Below are positions 1-8,048 of a stretch of 64,000 bases of DNA, in pieces (position 1 is the stretch's first letter; the number at the start of each line of letters is the position of its first letter). A model generated the notes under the pieces. The model ran no database searches and had not been told where the DNA came from. It worked only from the letters and a program-made list of their open reading frames with translations. Source of the stretch: Pseudomonadota bacterium. Its GTDB lineage: Bacteria; Desulfobacterota; Desulfobulbia; Desulfobulbales; Desulfocapsaceae. The position numbers were made by a program, and so were the translations under genes. The stretch covers positions 1 to 64,000 of the forward strand of contig JAHJKP010000013.1 in NCBI GenBank assembly GCA_018821985.1. The letters are read 5' to 3'.

Positions 1-397
1 CAATCGTCACGGCACACCGGAGATAGTCAACACCGATCAGGGGAGCCAGTTTACCGCTGAAGAATTCGTGAAAGCGGTCAAGGATAGGGGCTCCAAGATC
101 AGTATGGACGGACGAGGAGCTTGGCGGGATAATGTTTTTGTGGAACGGTTATGGAAATCGGTGAAATACGAGCGAGTCTATTTGCATGCCTATGACTCGG
201 TCAACGAAGCTCGCAAGTCGATCATGCAATACCTGGACTGGTACAACCGATCCAGGCCACATTCAAAATTAGGTAAAAGAACACCGGACGAGGCGTATAC
301 CGTGATGCTGCCGACGGTTGAACAGGCAGCATAGAATCAAGCAGCAATTTCACTTAAAAAACGTGTAATACTGTTCAAACGATCGGAGCCACTTCTA
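1..397 (+). mobile_element. IS3-family insertion sequence, right end only
   Basis: The window opens inside an insertion sequence. It contains the end of the DDE transposase (to 334) and a 3' non-coding tail. About 371-397 (ctgttcaaac gatcggagcc act) resembles the right terminal inverted repeat of IS3-group elements. The left end is outside the window, so neither the repeat nor a target duplication can be confirmed. Beyond about 398 the sequence reads as the broken target gene. Confidence 0.7.
2..334 (+). CDS. IS3-family transposase OrfB, C-terminal part (5' truncated by window edge)
   Basis: This is the catalytic C-terminal part of an rve/DDE integrase-fold transposase. Read from base 2, it has the second catalytic Asp in NTDQGSQFT, then RGAWRDNVFVERLWKSVKYE, which holds the conserved Glu, and the IS3-typical tail YLDWYNRSRPHSKLG...TPDEAY. 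The first catalytic Asp and the N-terminus lie before the window. No frameshift is visible in the part present, so the copy may be intact. An internal ATG at 68 is not the true start. Confidence 0.9.
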   Translation, partial: NRHGTPEIVNTDQGSQFTAEEFVKAVKDRGSKISMDGRGAWRDNVFVERLWKSVKYERVYLHAYDSVNEARKSIMQYLDWYNRSRPHSKLGKRTPDEAYTVMLPTVEQAA

Positions 398-399
398 CT

Positions 400-639
400 T
401 CACATCTATGTAACACTCTTTACTTGGTAGCAGCTTGTCCCTCTGGTTACAAGGTAACGGGGGGCTCAATAGATTGTGGTGCCGATGGAGTTCTTTTTTC
501 TAGCAATAATCGTGCAGTCAAATATAGCACCAAAGCCTGGGGGAGTGAAAGTTGGGGTGGGAGTTGTACTGATCTAGTTGATAGAACAAAAGAATGTTCC
601 CCTGCCTTTGTGGAAGCTATTTGTCTCAAAGTTCAATAA
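400..639 (+). pseudogene. C-terminal remnant of a Cys-rich protein cut by the IS element
   Basis: The reading frame runs out of the IS end into a stretch of about 70 residues with no start of its own; the only candidate is a TTG at 424 without a ribosome site. The residues follow an ordered pattern: AACPSGYKVTGGSIDC, then WGSESWGGSC, and the end PAFVEAICLKVQ. Evenly spaced Cys, Gly and Trp suggest a small disulfide-stabilised extracellular domain. This looks like the 3' end of a gene disrupted by the insertion. I cannot name the family. Confidence 0.5.
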
Positions 640-749
640 CGAGATGGTGCGTTCCAGAAACAGCCCTCGCGCCATTAAGATAATTGGGGACATAAGATTA
701 ATTCAAAATGGTATTATGTTCACTGATTTCTATGTGGTTTATTGGCTGG

Positions 750-1655
750 TTATGCATGTTTTTCCTGACATGCTTCAATAAACATTTCTCCTAATTCAGT
801 AAGTATTGTTGATGTATTAGTGTCTATTTCTACATCAAAATCAACGGATATTTCAGAATCCTGATCTCTAGCGGGTATATCGATACTATGCGTTCCTGCA
901 CTAGCTTTATAGACAACCTTAGCTATTCCTAAGCGGATAATATTTGCCATTTCAAATTCTTTTATATTCTGCTCCGGTATGTTTTCAGGTGCAACTATCT
1001 TTCTTTTTAGCATGAGCTCCTTGTATTCAAGTGAGTTGAGCTCCATTTTCGTTGAACGAATAGACGACCGTAGTTCCATAGCTTCCTTTGAAAAAATATA
1101 TTTTCCATCAGGTGACAGACTATCTAGTTTTTGGTTGAGCTTAATCAACCTAGATTTGAGGTCATTCTCAATGTTCGATCTGTTAGTCAAGAAGTCGGCA
1201 AGCTCATTTTCAAGCTCGGATACGCGCCTTTTTTTTTCGATCAGCACAGATTCCAATAAATTAAATTCGTCCTTTGACAACTGGCTTAGAATATACGGAA
1301 ATACATGGTTCTGAATGTTTTGTTGAGAGTCAACCATGTTTACCAACAGAATAGCCCACTTATCCTGAAGCTCGTCATCATCTTCCAAAGACGCATTCTC
1401 TAGATATGGGAAAAGTAATTTTGGTGGTATTGCCTTTACACTTATTTTATTTTTTTCACATATTGATTTTGCTTTGTTTAGTATCTTGATTTGATTGTTA
1501 AAACGCCAAAAAGATATTTGATCCTTTATTAAAAGACCAAGCTCTTCAATCGGTGGCAAAACCAATTTATCAACAAAACTTTTCGCAATATCTATTCCTT
1601 TCTCTACAGCTGTAGATGAAACATCGACTTTCGAAGTTTTTTTATCGTCGCTCAT
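750..1655 (-). CDS. Abi-alpha / DUF4393 family protein
   Basis: This 301-residue protein matches the Abi-alpha (DUF4393) family, named after lactococcal abortive-infection proteins that stop phage multiplication. The diagnostic part is near residues 50-120: KILNKAKSICEKN, IPPKLLFPYLENASLEDDDE, LQDKWAILLVNM, then FPYILSQLSKDEFNLLE. After it comes a charged, probably coiled-coil stretch (about 130-200), then a C-terminal region of unknown role. The ATG at 1655 is preferred over an upstream GTG at 1718 because only the ATG has a purine-rich ribosome site (GGATC). The gene is A/T-richer than the Bat operon to its right and lies beside an IS element, which suggests an acquired gene. Family assignment is good; a defence role is inference. 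Confidence 0.75.
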   Translation of the reverse strand: MSDDKKTSKVDVSSTAVEKGIDIAKSFVDKLVLPPIEELGLLIKDQISFWRFNNQIKILNKAKSICEKNKISVKAIPPKLLFPYLENASLEDDDELQDKWAILLVNMVDSQQNIQNHVFPYILSQLSKDEFNLLESVLIEKKRRVSELENELADFLTNRSNIENDLKSRLIKLNQKLDSLSPDGKYIFSKEAMELRSSIRSTKMELNSLEYKELMLKRKIVAPENIPEQNIKEFEMANIIRLGIAKVVYKASAGTHSIDIPARDQDSEISVDFDVEIDTNTSTILTELGEMFIEACQEKHA

Positions 1656-1718
1656 GTTTAGATCCAATTTTATGCATAACAGTGTAATAGACAAAAAATA
1701 GGGGGCGGAGATTTTCAC

Positions 1719-2152
1719 ACCACTATCAAAAAATATTATTCGACCTTAAACCCGTCAGCTGCTGCCAGTAGTAATGATACCAGTCTTCCGTTTCATGCGA
1801 CGAAACACTGATGGGATAGTGTGGGATTCGCGTATTTGACGACCTCTGTCCTTGAAATTCTCAGCAGTTATCAATGGTTAAAACCGTAGCACAGTGTTCA
1901 TGGCAAAGTCAAAAGAATACCCTCTCCATGGCCGGAGCTTGAAAACAAGTTCCGGCTATGAGACAAGAACAGATTGCAGCAATCCTCCGCTTAAAAATGA
2001 GTTTTTCCCTTTGTTGTCATTACACCGTCCGTTGTCAGCAGAGAGCAGAATGATTATATACAATCTCGCGGTATGTGCTTGACAACATGCTTTATCTTGA
2101 TAGCTTAGGAGATAAGCTATTGTACTTCCCTTTTCCCAGGACAGGAGTCTTC
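1719..2152. other. Gene-free stretch with two hairpins and a possible promoter
   Basis: No convincing gene lies here. A strong hairpin is at 1931-1956: an 11-bp stem with one G-T wobble and an AAAA loop. A second hairpin, ATAGCTT / AAGCTAT, is at 2100-2120, shortly before the moxR ribosome site. TTGACA at 2079-2084 could be the -35 box of the Bat operon promoter, but no good -10 box follows at the right distance. Confidence 0.4.
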
Positions 2153-3214
2153 ATGATCACTCAGACGAACTCTGCAATCGTTCCTCCGCTGCCGGGATCT
2201 TCCCCGGGTCAACAGAGCGAGGATACCTTTATTTCCATACAGGCCATCAACGAACAGGTCAGGCACAGTTCAGCCTGGCTGGGGCTCCTGCGCCAGGAGA
2301 TGGCCAAGGTTATCATTGGCCAGGAACATCTGGTTGAACGTCTGCTGGTGGGGCTGCTCACCGGCGGCCATATTCTGCTGGAAGGACTTCCCGGTTTAGC
2401 CAAGACCCTGGCGGTCAAAACCCTGGCCATGGGTGTGCACAGTGACTTCCAGCGGATTCAGTTTACCCCGGACATGCTGCCGGCCGACATCCTCGGCACC
2501 CAGATCTATAACCCGAAAGACACTGCCTTTGAGATCAAGAAGGGGCCGATCTTCTCTTCGCTGATCCTGGCCGATGAGATCAACCGGGCCCCGGCCAAGG
2601 TGCAGTCCGCGCTCCTTGAGGCCATGCAGGAGAAACAGGTGACTATTGGCGATACCACCTTCAAGTTGCCGGAACTCTTTTTGGTCCTGGCCACCCAGAA
2701 CCCCATTGAACAGGAAGGCACCTATCCTCTGCCCGAGGCCCAGATCGACCGTTTCATGCTCAAGGTGGTGGTGGATTACCCCAGCAGGGGTGAGGAGCGG
2801 AGAATCCTGGATGCGGTCAATCATACGGACGCTGGGGCGAAGGTTAATCCGATTGTCGGCCCCGAGGATATTCTGGCCTCCCGGCAGGTGGTGGATTCCA
2901 TCTACATGGATGACAAGATCAAGGACTATATCATCTCCCTGGTTTTTGCCACCCGCGATCCGAAAAGCTTTCATCTTGACCTGCATGACTATATCGAGAC
3001 CGGCGTCTCGCCCCGGGCCACCATCAACCTGAAGGCCGTCTCCCGGGCCCTGGCCTTTCTGGCCGGTCGCGGCTATGTGACCCCCGATGATGTGAAATCG
3101 GCGGCCATGGACGTGATGCGGCATCGGCTGCGGATCAGCTACGAGGCTGAGGCCGAGGGGATTAGCAGTGAAGAGATTATAAGAAAGATACTGGATACCG
3201 TCCCAGTCCCCTGA
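2153..3214 (+). CDS. moxR: MoxR family AAA+ ATPase of the Bat operon
   Basis: MoxR AAA+ ATPases act as chaperones that mature von Willebrand factor A (VWA) proteins, usually those encoded beside them. The protein (353 residues) has Walker A GLPGLAKT at about 78-85 and Walker B ILADEINRAP followed by KVQSALLEAMQEKQVTIGD. The sensor region LATQNPIEQEGTYPLPEAQ is typical of the MoxR core. The ATG at 2153 is chosen because AGGAG sits 5 bases upstream; an upstream TTG at 2075 has no such signal. It is first in a seven-gene operon with two VWA proteins, the expected clients. Its stop codon overlaps the left tip of a palindromic repeat. Confidence 0.93.
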   Translation: MITQTNSAIVPPLPGSSPGQQSEDTFISIQAINEQVRHSSAWLGLLRQEMAKVIIGQEHLVERLLVGLLTGGHILLEGLPGLAKTLAVKTLAMGVHSDFQRIQFTPDMLPADILGTQIYNPKDTAFEIKKGPIFSSLILADEINRAPAKVQSALLEAMQEKQVTIGDTTFKLPELFLVLATQNPIEQEGTYPLPEAQIDRFMLKVVVDYPSRGEERRILDAVNHTDAGAKVNPIVGPEDILASRQVVDSIYMDDKIKDYIISLVFATRDPKSFHLDLHDYIETGVSPRATINLKAVSRALAFLAGRGYVTPDDVKSAAMDVMRHRLRISYEAEAEGISSEEIIRKILDTVPVP

Positions 3215-3341
3215 ATGGCGTCGCGCAAAGGCCCAAATACTGCGTTGCGCTCCCTCATACGTCACTGCGGCGTACCCAAAAGTACGCCTTGTTCCTCAGG
3301 ATGGGCGCGCCTTGTCTTTGGACCTTTTCGCTTGGCCATTC
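3213..3341. repeat. 129-bp imperfect palindromic intergenic element
   Basis: The ends are inverted copies: GAATGGC at 3213-3219 and GCCATTC at 3335-3341. The pairing continues inward with few breaks (GCGcAAAGGcCCAAA against TTTGGaCCTTTtCGC). The centre is a perfect GGCGTAC/GTACGCC stem around 3272-3291. The left tip overlaps the moxR stop codon and the element fills most of the moxR-DUF58 gap. It looks like a REP- or MITE-type element. It could fold in the mRNA and alter moxR-to-bat expression. Confidence 0.7.
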
Positions 3342-3384
3342 CCGTTTCATTGATGAATGAAAATTAATTCGTAATTGTCTTCTC

Positions 3385-4296
3385 ATGGAAACTCAGATCA
3401 CCAAAGAAATTCTGAAGAAAGTCCGACAGGTGGAGGTACGCACCAGCCGGCTTGTCAACGACACTATGGCCGGAAATTACCACTCGGTCTTCAAGGGTCG
3501 GGGCATGAATTTTGACGAGGTACGCGAGTATGTGCCTGGTGATGATATCCGGGCCATCGATTGGAATGTGACGGCCCGGACTGGTGTCCCTCATATCAAG
3601 AAATTTACGGAAGAGCGCGAGCTGACCATCATGTTGATTATTGATATCAGCGCCTCCGGTGAGTTTGGTTCCGGTGCCGGCTCAAAACGTGAGATGATGG
3701 CGGAACTGGGTTCTGTCCTCGCCTTTTCGGCCCGGCGTAACAATGACCGCGTCGGCTTGATCCTGTTCAGTGACTTTGTCGAGTTGTATATCCCGCCGAA
3801 AAAGGGCCGCTCCCATATCTTGCGGGTTATCCGTGAGATCCTCTTCTTTCAGCCTCAGGGCACCAAGACCGATCTGCTTGTCCCCCTGGATTTCATTAAC
3901 CGGGTGGCAAAGCGCCGCTGTGTCACCTTTCTCCTTTCTGATTATTGTCTGTCCGGTTCCTTTGAAGAGACCTTGAGCCGCCTGCAGCCAAAGCTGCAGA
4001 TTACCAACCGACGTCATGATCTGATCTCCATGATTATCTCCGATCCCCGTGAGCATGAACTCCCCGATGTGGGTTGGCTGACCCTGGAAGATGCCGAGAG
4101 TGGTGAGCAGGTGGAACTGAACACTTCTGATCCGGCTATCCGCCGAGGCTATGCGGCGCTGGCAGCCAGCCGGCAGAAGGATCTGCACCGTGCCATCCGC
4201 TCTGCAGGTCTTGATCTGCTTGATTTGTCCACCGACCAACCCTATCTCCCGGCCTTGTTCAATTTTTTCAAGACCAGGCAAAGGAGGCAGAGATGA
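3385..4296 (+). CDS. DUF58 domain protein of the Bat operon
   Basis: DUF58 proteins (303 residues here) carry a degenerate VWA-like fold and nearly always sit between moxR and batA. Family hallmarks are present: GNYHSVFKGRGMNFDEVREY, PGDDIRAIDWNVTARTG and IKKFTEERELTIMLIIDIS, the last including a DISAS metal-site-like loop. The protein has no signal peptide and should be cytoplasmic. No clear ribosome site precedes the ATG at 3385. It overlaps the next gene by 4 bases, which implies translational coupling. The exact function is unknown; a role in envelope-stress or aerotolerance assembly is inferred from the operon. Confidence 0.88.
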   Translation: METQITKEILKKVRQVEVRTSRLVNDTMAGNYHSVFKGRGMNFDEVREYVPGDDIRAIDWNVTARTGVPHIKKFTEERELTIMLIIDISASGEFGSGAGSKREMMAELGSVLAFSARRNNDRVGLILFSDFVELYIPPKKGRSHILRVIREILFFQPQGTKTDLLVPLDFINRVAKRRCVTFLLSDYCLSGSFEETLSRLQPKLQITNRRHDLISMIISDPREHELPDVGWLTLEDAESGEQVELNTSDPAIRRGYAALAASRQKDLHRAIRSAGLDLLDLSTDQPYLPALFNFFKTRQRRQR

Positions 4297-4979
4297 GAGG
4301 GCGAATCCTTTGTCTGGTCTTGGCTTTCTTCCTTGGTTTCGGGGGGATGGCCAGCAATGCTCTCTGTGCCGAGGGCAATCCACCTCTGCAGCTGGTCGCT
4401 CCCGCCAGCCCTCCTGGTCCGCAGCAGGGACAATCTGCTCCCGTGACCCAGGGGCAGCCGCAAGGGGCCGTCACCCTCCATGATATCCGGGGTCCGGTTG
4501 AACTCCCTGATTCTTCGATAATGCTGCTCTGGTTGCTGATCGGTCTTGCGCTTCTGGTGATTGTCGGCCTGTTTATTTATTTCTGGAAACGGCGGGAAAA
4601 AGGCGAAAAGCCGCCCTCTGCCCATGATGTCGCCCTGATAGAGCTTGGCCGTTTACGATCGATGATGAATCCGGAACAGGCCTTGCTCTATGCCGCCCAG
4701 CTTGCTGAGGTTCTGCGTCGCTACGTTGAGGTCAGGTTTCACATTCATTCCACCCGCCAGACCACCCGGGAATTTTTTCTCGGTCTTGCCGGTAATCTTC
4801 AGGCGGGAAACAGTTTGGACGAACATCACGACCGGCTGAAGGAGTGTCTGGAACAGTGTGATATGGCCAAGTTTGCCCATTGCATTCCCGAGCAGTCGGA
4901 AATGGAGGCCATGGAAGGGGCAGTGGAGAGTTTTATCAAGTCTACCGCCCAGGTCGTAGATGAAAAAGGAAAAAGATAA
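4293..4979 (+). CDS. DUF4381-type membrane protein of the Bat operon
   Basis: This 228-residue protein has an N-terminal signal peptide (about 1-26, ending NALCAEG), a Pro/Gln-rich linker and one membrane helix near residues 70-93 (LLWLLIGLALLVIVGLF). A basic stop-transfer KRREKGEKPP follows, then a cytoplasmic helical domain with LLYAAQLAEVLRRYVEVRF. This layout is the DUF4381 family, usually encoded between the DUF58 gene and batA. It overlaps the preceding gene by 4 bases and shares one base with batA. It is probably a scaffold for the VWA complex; its function is not established. Confidence 0.78.
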   Translation: MRGRILCLVLAFFLGFGGMASNALCAEGNPPLQLVAPASPPGPQQGQSAPVTQGQPQGAVTLHDIRGPVELPDSSIMLLWLLIGLALLVIVGLFIYFWKRREKGEKPPSAHDVALIELGRLRSMMNPEQALLYAAQLAEVLRRYVEVRFHIHSTRQTTREFFLGLAGNLQAGNSLDEHHDRLKECLEQCDMAKFAHCIPEQSEMEAMEGAVESFIKSTAQVVDEKGKR

Positions 4980-5968
4980 TGCGTTTTCTCTATCCGCAAC
5001 TCTTATGGCTGCTGGCCCTGCTGCCGCTGCTGGCGCTCATCAGAGGTAAACGCGGCGCGGCTCCGGCTCTGGTCTTTTCGACAACATCCCTGGTTGCTTT
5101 TCTGGCCGAAGGACGCAAGGCCCGGCCCGGTCGTCTGCTGGTCGCCCTCAGGCTCCTGTCCCTTCTCTTGCTGATCCTGGCATTAGCCCGGCCGCAACTG
5201 GGAAATACCACCACCGAGATCAAGGCCAGTGGTATTGATATCCTGCTGGCAGTCGATGTCTCTGGCTCCATGGAGGCCCTTGATTTTACCCTGCAGGGGC
5301 AACCTGCCAACCGGCTGGATGTGGTCAAGTCCGTGATCCGGCAGTTTGTCGAACAGCGCCCCAATGACCGTATCGGTCTCCTGGCCTTCAGCGGACGGCC
5401 CTATATGGTCAGCCCCCTGACCCTTGATCATGACTGGCTGCTGCAGCGTCTTGCTGCGCTCTCTATCGGCATGGTGGAGGAAGATGGAACGGCCATCGGT
5501 TCGGCCATTGGTATCGGGGTTAACCGCTTGCAGGATCGGGAGGCAAAATCGCGTATCCTTATCCTCCTCACCGACGGCATGAGTAATACCGGTGCCGTAC
5601 CGCCGCTGGTGGCAGCTGAGGCCGCGCAGGCATTGAAAATCAAGGTCTATACCATCGGTGCCGGTACCAAGGGCGAGGCCCCGATGCCGGTGGTGGATAG
5701 CTTTGGCCGCAAACGAATGATGCGGGTAAAAGTGGATATTGATGACGAGACCCTGGGCAAGGTGGCAGAAATGACCGGGGCCAGGTATTTCCGGGCAACC
5801 GATACCGAGTCTCTTGAAAAAGTCTATGCTGAGATTAATAGTATGGAGACCACCACCCGGAGCATTAAAAAATTTGAGCACTACCGGGAGCTGTTTCCCT
5901 GGTTGGTGGGGGTGGCCCTGATCTTTATAGGGCTGGAGCTTTTGGGCAGTCACAAGCGGCTGCCGTAA
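4979..5968 (+). CDS. batA: BatA, membrane-anchored VWA protein
   Basis: Bat (Bacteroides aerotolerance) VWA protein of 329 residues. Two N-terminal membrane segments (about 6-20 and 53-70) flank a basic loop, and a C-terminal helix lies near 302-320. Between them is a periplasm- or cytoplasm-facing VWA domain with an intact metal-ion site: DVSGSM, the Thr in EDGTAIGSA and the Asp in LLTDG. The ARPQLG motif before the VWA domain is typical of BatA/BatB. VWA domains bind partner proteins through the bound metal, and the neighbouring MoxR is the presumed activator. Confidence 0.9.
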   Translation: MRFLYPQLLWLLALLPLLALIRGKRGAAPALVFSTTSLVAFLAEGRKARPGRLLVALRLLSLLLLILALARPQLGNTTTEIKASGIDILLAVDVSGSMEALDFTLQGQPANRLDVVKSVIRQFVEQRPNDRIGLLAFSGRPYMVSPLTLDHDWLLQRLAALSIGMVEEDGTAIGSAIGIGVNRLQDREAKSRILILLTDGMSNTGAVPPLVAAEAAQALKIKVYTIGAGTKGEAPMPVVDSFGRKRMMRVKVDIDDETLGKVAEMTGARYFRATDTESLEKVYAEINSMETTTRSIKKFEHYRELFPWLVGVALIFIGLELLGSHKRLP

Positions 5969-6017
5969 ACAGCAAGCCACTAATGTACCTGATATTTTTC
6001 AACATATAATGGACTAA

Positions 6018-8048
6018 GTGATACATTTTTCCCAACCATTGTGGATTCTGACAGGCCTGCTGCTCTGTCTGGGAATCATTTTGTTCTTGCGCAGGATTGA
6101 GCGGAGACGGCAGGTGCAGATGGAGAATTTTGCCACTGCCCACCTGCTGGGCCGTCTGACCAGGAATGTCTCGTCCCGCCGCCGGCTGCTGAAAAAAGGG
6201 CTGTGGCTGCTGGCCCTCTTTTTCTGCTTTCTGGCCCTGGCCCGTCCGCAATATGGATTCAAGTGGGTTGAGGTCAAACGTAAGGGTATTGACATCCTCT
6301 TTGCCTTGGACACCTCCAAAAGCATGTTGACTGAGGATATCCGCCCCAACCGGCTGGAGCGGGCCAAGCTGGCGATCATGGATTTTGTAGGCCAGCTGGA
6401 AGGAGACCGGGTGGGCTTGCTGCCTTTTTCCGGATCAGCCTTTCTCATGTGCCCCTTGACCATTGATTACAATGCCTTTGAGGCCTCACTGACAAGCGTT
6501 AACACCACCACCATCCCCCGGGGAGGAACGGATCTGGCCAGGGCTATCGATCTGGCGGAATCCTCTCTTGTCAACAATGCGAACCATAAGATTCTTGTTC
6601 TCCTCACGGATGGAGAGAATCTGGAAGGGGACGCGCTTGCTGCCGCCACCAAGGCCGCACAGAATGGCATGACCATTTTCACAGTGGGCGTTGGTACCAC
6701 TCAGGGGGAGTTGATTCCGTTGTCGTCCGGTGGCCAGGGCAATTTTGTGAAGGATGAGTCCGGAAAATTTATCACTTCAAAGCTGGATGAGAGGGCGCTT
6801 ACCGCCATCGCCGAGGCTGCAGGCGGGCTCTATGTGCCCTTGGGTAAAAATGGCGAAGGGCTGCAACGTATCTACCAGCAGAAACTCTCCCTCATCCCCA
6901 AAAAGGAATTGGCGGAAAAACAGCACAAGGAACCGATGGAACGCTTCAGCTGGCCGCTTGGCGCAGCTATTCTCCTGCTCATGGTGGAATTCATGATCAG
7001 TGGCCGGAAGTCAGAACGCTCTTTTCGGCTGCCTTTTATCAAGACGGCGGGGCGCAGGATTCGTAAAAATCTAACCCGGAAAAGCGTGGCCCTGTTATTA
7101 TTGATCCCTTTGGCAGGGCTTGATCAGGCCCATGCCTCACCAGGGGAAAAGGCATGGGCCGATGGTGACTATATTACAGCTTCGGAATTTTATAGCCAGG
7201 CCCTGAAAAAAAATCCTGATGATCCCCGGCTGCACTATAATGCCGGGACAGCGGCCTATAAAAATAATCTCTATGATGATGCCATCAGCTCGTTTCAGGA
7301 GGCCCTCAAGAGTGAGGACCTTGGCCTGCAGGAACAGACCTATTACAATCTGGGGAACAGCCTGTTCAAAAAGGGGGAAGAGCTTGTCCAGAGTGATCCC
7401 GGGCAGACGGTCAAAGTGTGGCAGCAGGCGCTTGATGCCTATGAAGGCAGCCTCAAGTTGAATCCACAGGACAAAGATAGCAGAGCAAATCGGGATCTGG
7501 TGAACAGAAAATTGGAGGAGCTGAAAAAACAGCAGGCAGAACAGAAAAAAGAGCAACAGGAAAAGCAGGATCAGCAGCAACAGGATCAAGACCAAAAGCA
7601 AGACCAGAAGCAGGATCAAAAACAGGATGGCGATCAGCAAAGCCGGAAGGGTGAGCAGGGCCAGCCGGAAAAGCAGAATGAGAAAGGGCAGCAGCAAAAG
7701 AATGATTCCGCTGCCGGTCAAAAAGAATCACCCAAGCCGGAAAAGGATTCCGGGGATAAGGCTGGTGATGCTAAAAAACAGGCAGAGAAGGCTGCCGGAC
7801 AGGAGCAGAAGCCAAAGCAGGACGAGGCTGCTCATGCCGCTGAGGCCGGTAAAGAGGATGGGCAGCAGAAAAACACTGCTGCCGCTCAACAAGCTCAGGA
7901 TGATAAGCGAGGTCAGGCGGGTAGAATGACAAGTGAGGAAGCAAGGCAGCTTCTGAGTCGCCTCAAGGATGAGGAGGGCAAGCTGAATTTTGTTCCTCGA
8001 TCGGAAAATGGAGAGGCAGAAAAACAAGGAACATGGAAAGACTGGTAA
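6018..8048 (+). CDS. batB: BatB-BatC fusion: VWA membrane protein with TPR and Gln/Lys-rich tail
   Basis: A 676-residue protein that joins two usually separate Bat proteins. Residues about 1-325 are BatB: two membrane segments, the ARPQYGFKW motif, a VWA domain with metal site DTSKSM and LLTDGE, and a membrane helix near 312-330. A second hydrophobic segment (about 355-375, ending DQAHASPG) then leads into TPR repeats: GDYITASEFYSQALKKNPDD and YDDAISSFQEALK. These match BatC. The tail (about 495-640) is low-complexity Gln/Lys/Glu/Asp. The start is GTG, 49 bases after batA. The last 16 bases overlap batD. In many genomes batB and batC are separate genes, so the fusion is notable but not unique. 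Confidence 0.88.
   Translation: MIHFSQPLWILTGLLLCLGIILFLRRIERRRQVQMENFATAHLLGRLTRNVSSRRRLLKKGLWLLALFFCFLALARPQYGFKWVEVKRKGIDILFALDTSKSMLTEDIRPNRLERAKLAIMDFVGQLEGDRVGLLPFSGSAFLMCPLTIDYNAFEASLTSVNTTTIPRGGTDLARAIDLAESSLVNNANHKILVLLTDGENLEGDALAAATKAAQNGMTIFTVGVGTTQGELIPLSSGGQGNFVKDESGKFITSKLDERALTAIAEAAGGLYVPLGKNGEGLQRIYQQKLSLIPKKELAEKQHKEPMERFSWPLGAAILLLMVEFMISGRKSERSFRLPFIKTAGRRIRKNLTRKSVALLLLIPLAGLDQAHASPGEKAWADGDYITASEFYSQALKKNPDDPRLHYNAGTAAYKNNLYDDAISSFQEALKSEDLGLQEQTYYNLGNSLFKKGEELVQSDPGQTVKVWQQALDAYEGSLKLNPQDKDSRANRDLVNRKLEELKKQQAEQKKEQQEKQDQQQQDQDQKQDQKQDQKQDGDQQSRKGEQGQPEKQNEKGQQQKNDSAAGQKESPKPEKDSGDKAGDAKKQAEKAAGQEQKPKQDEAAHAAEAGKEDGQQKNTAAAQQAQDDKRGQAGRMTSEEARQLLSRLKDEEGKLNFVPRSENGEAEKQGTWKDW

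Noticed and set aside
1894-2082. 62-codon plus-strand frame before moxR
   Set aside because: It spans the 1931-1956 hairpin, has no ribosome site and no recognisable motif.
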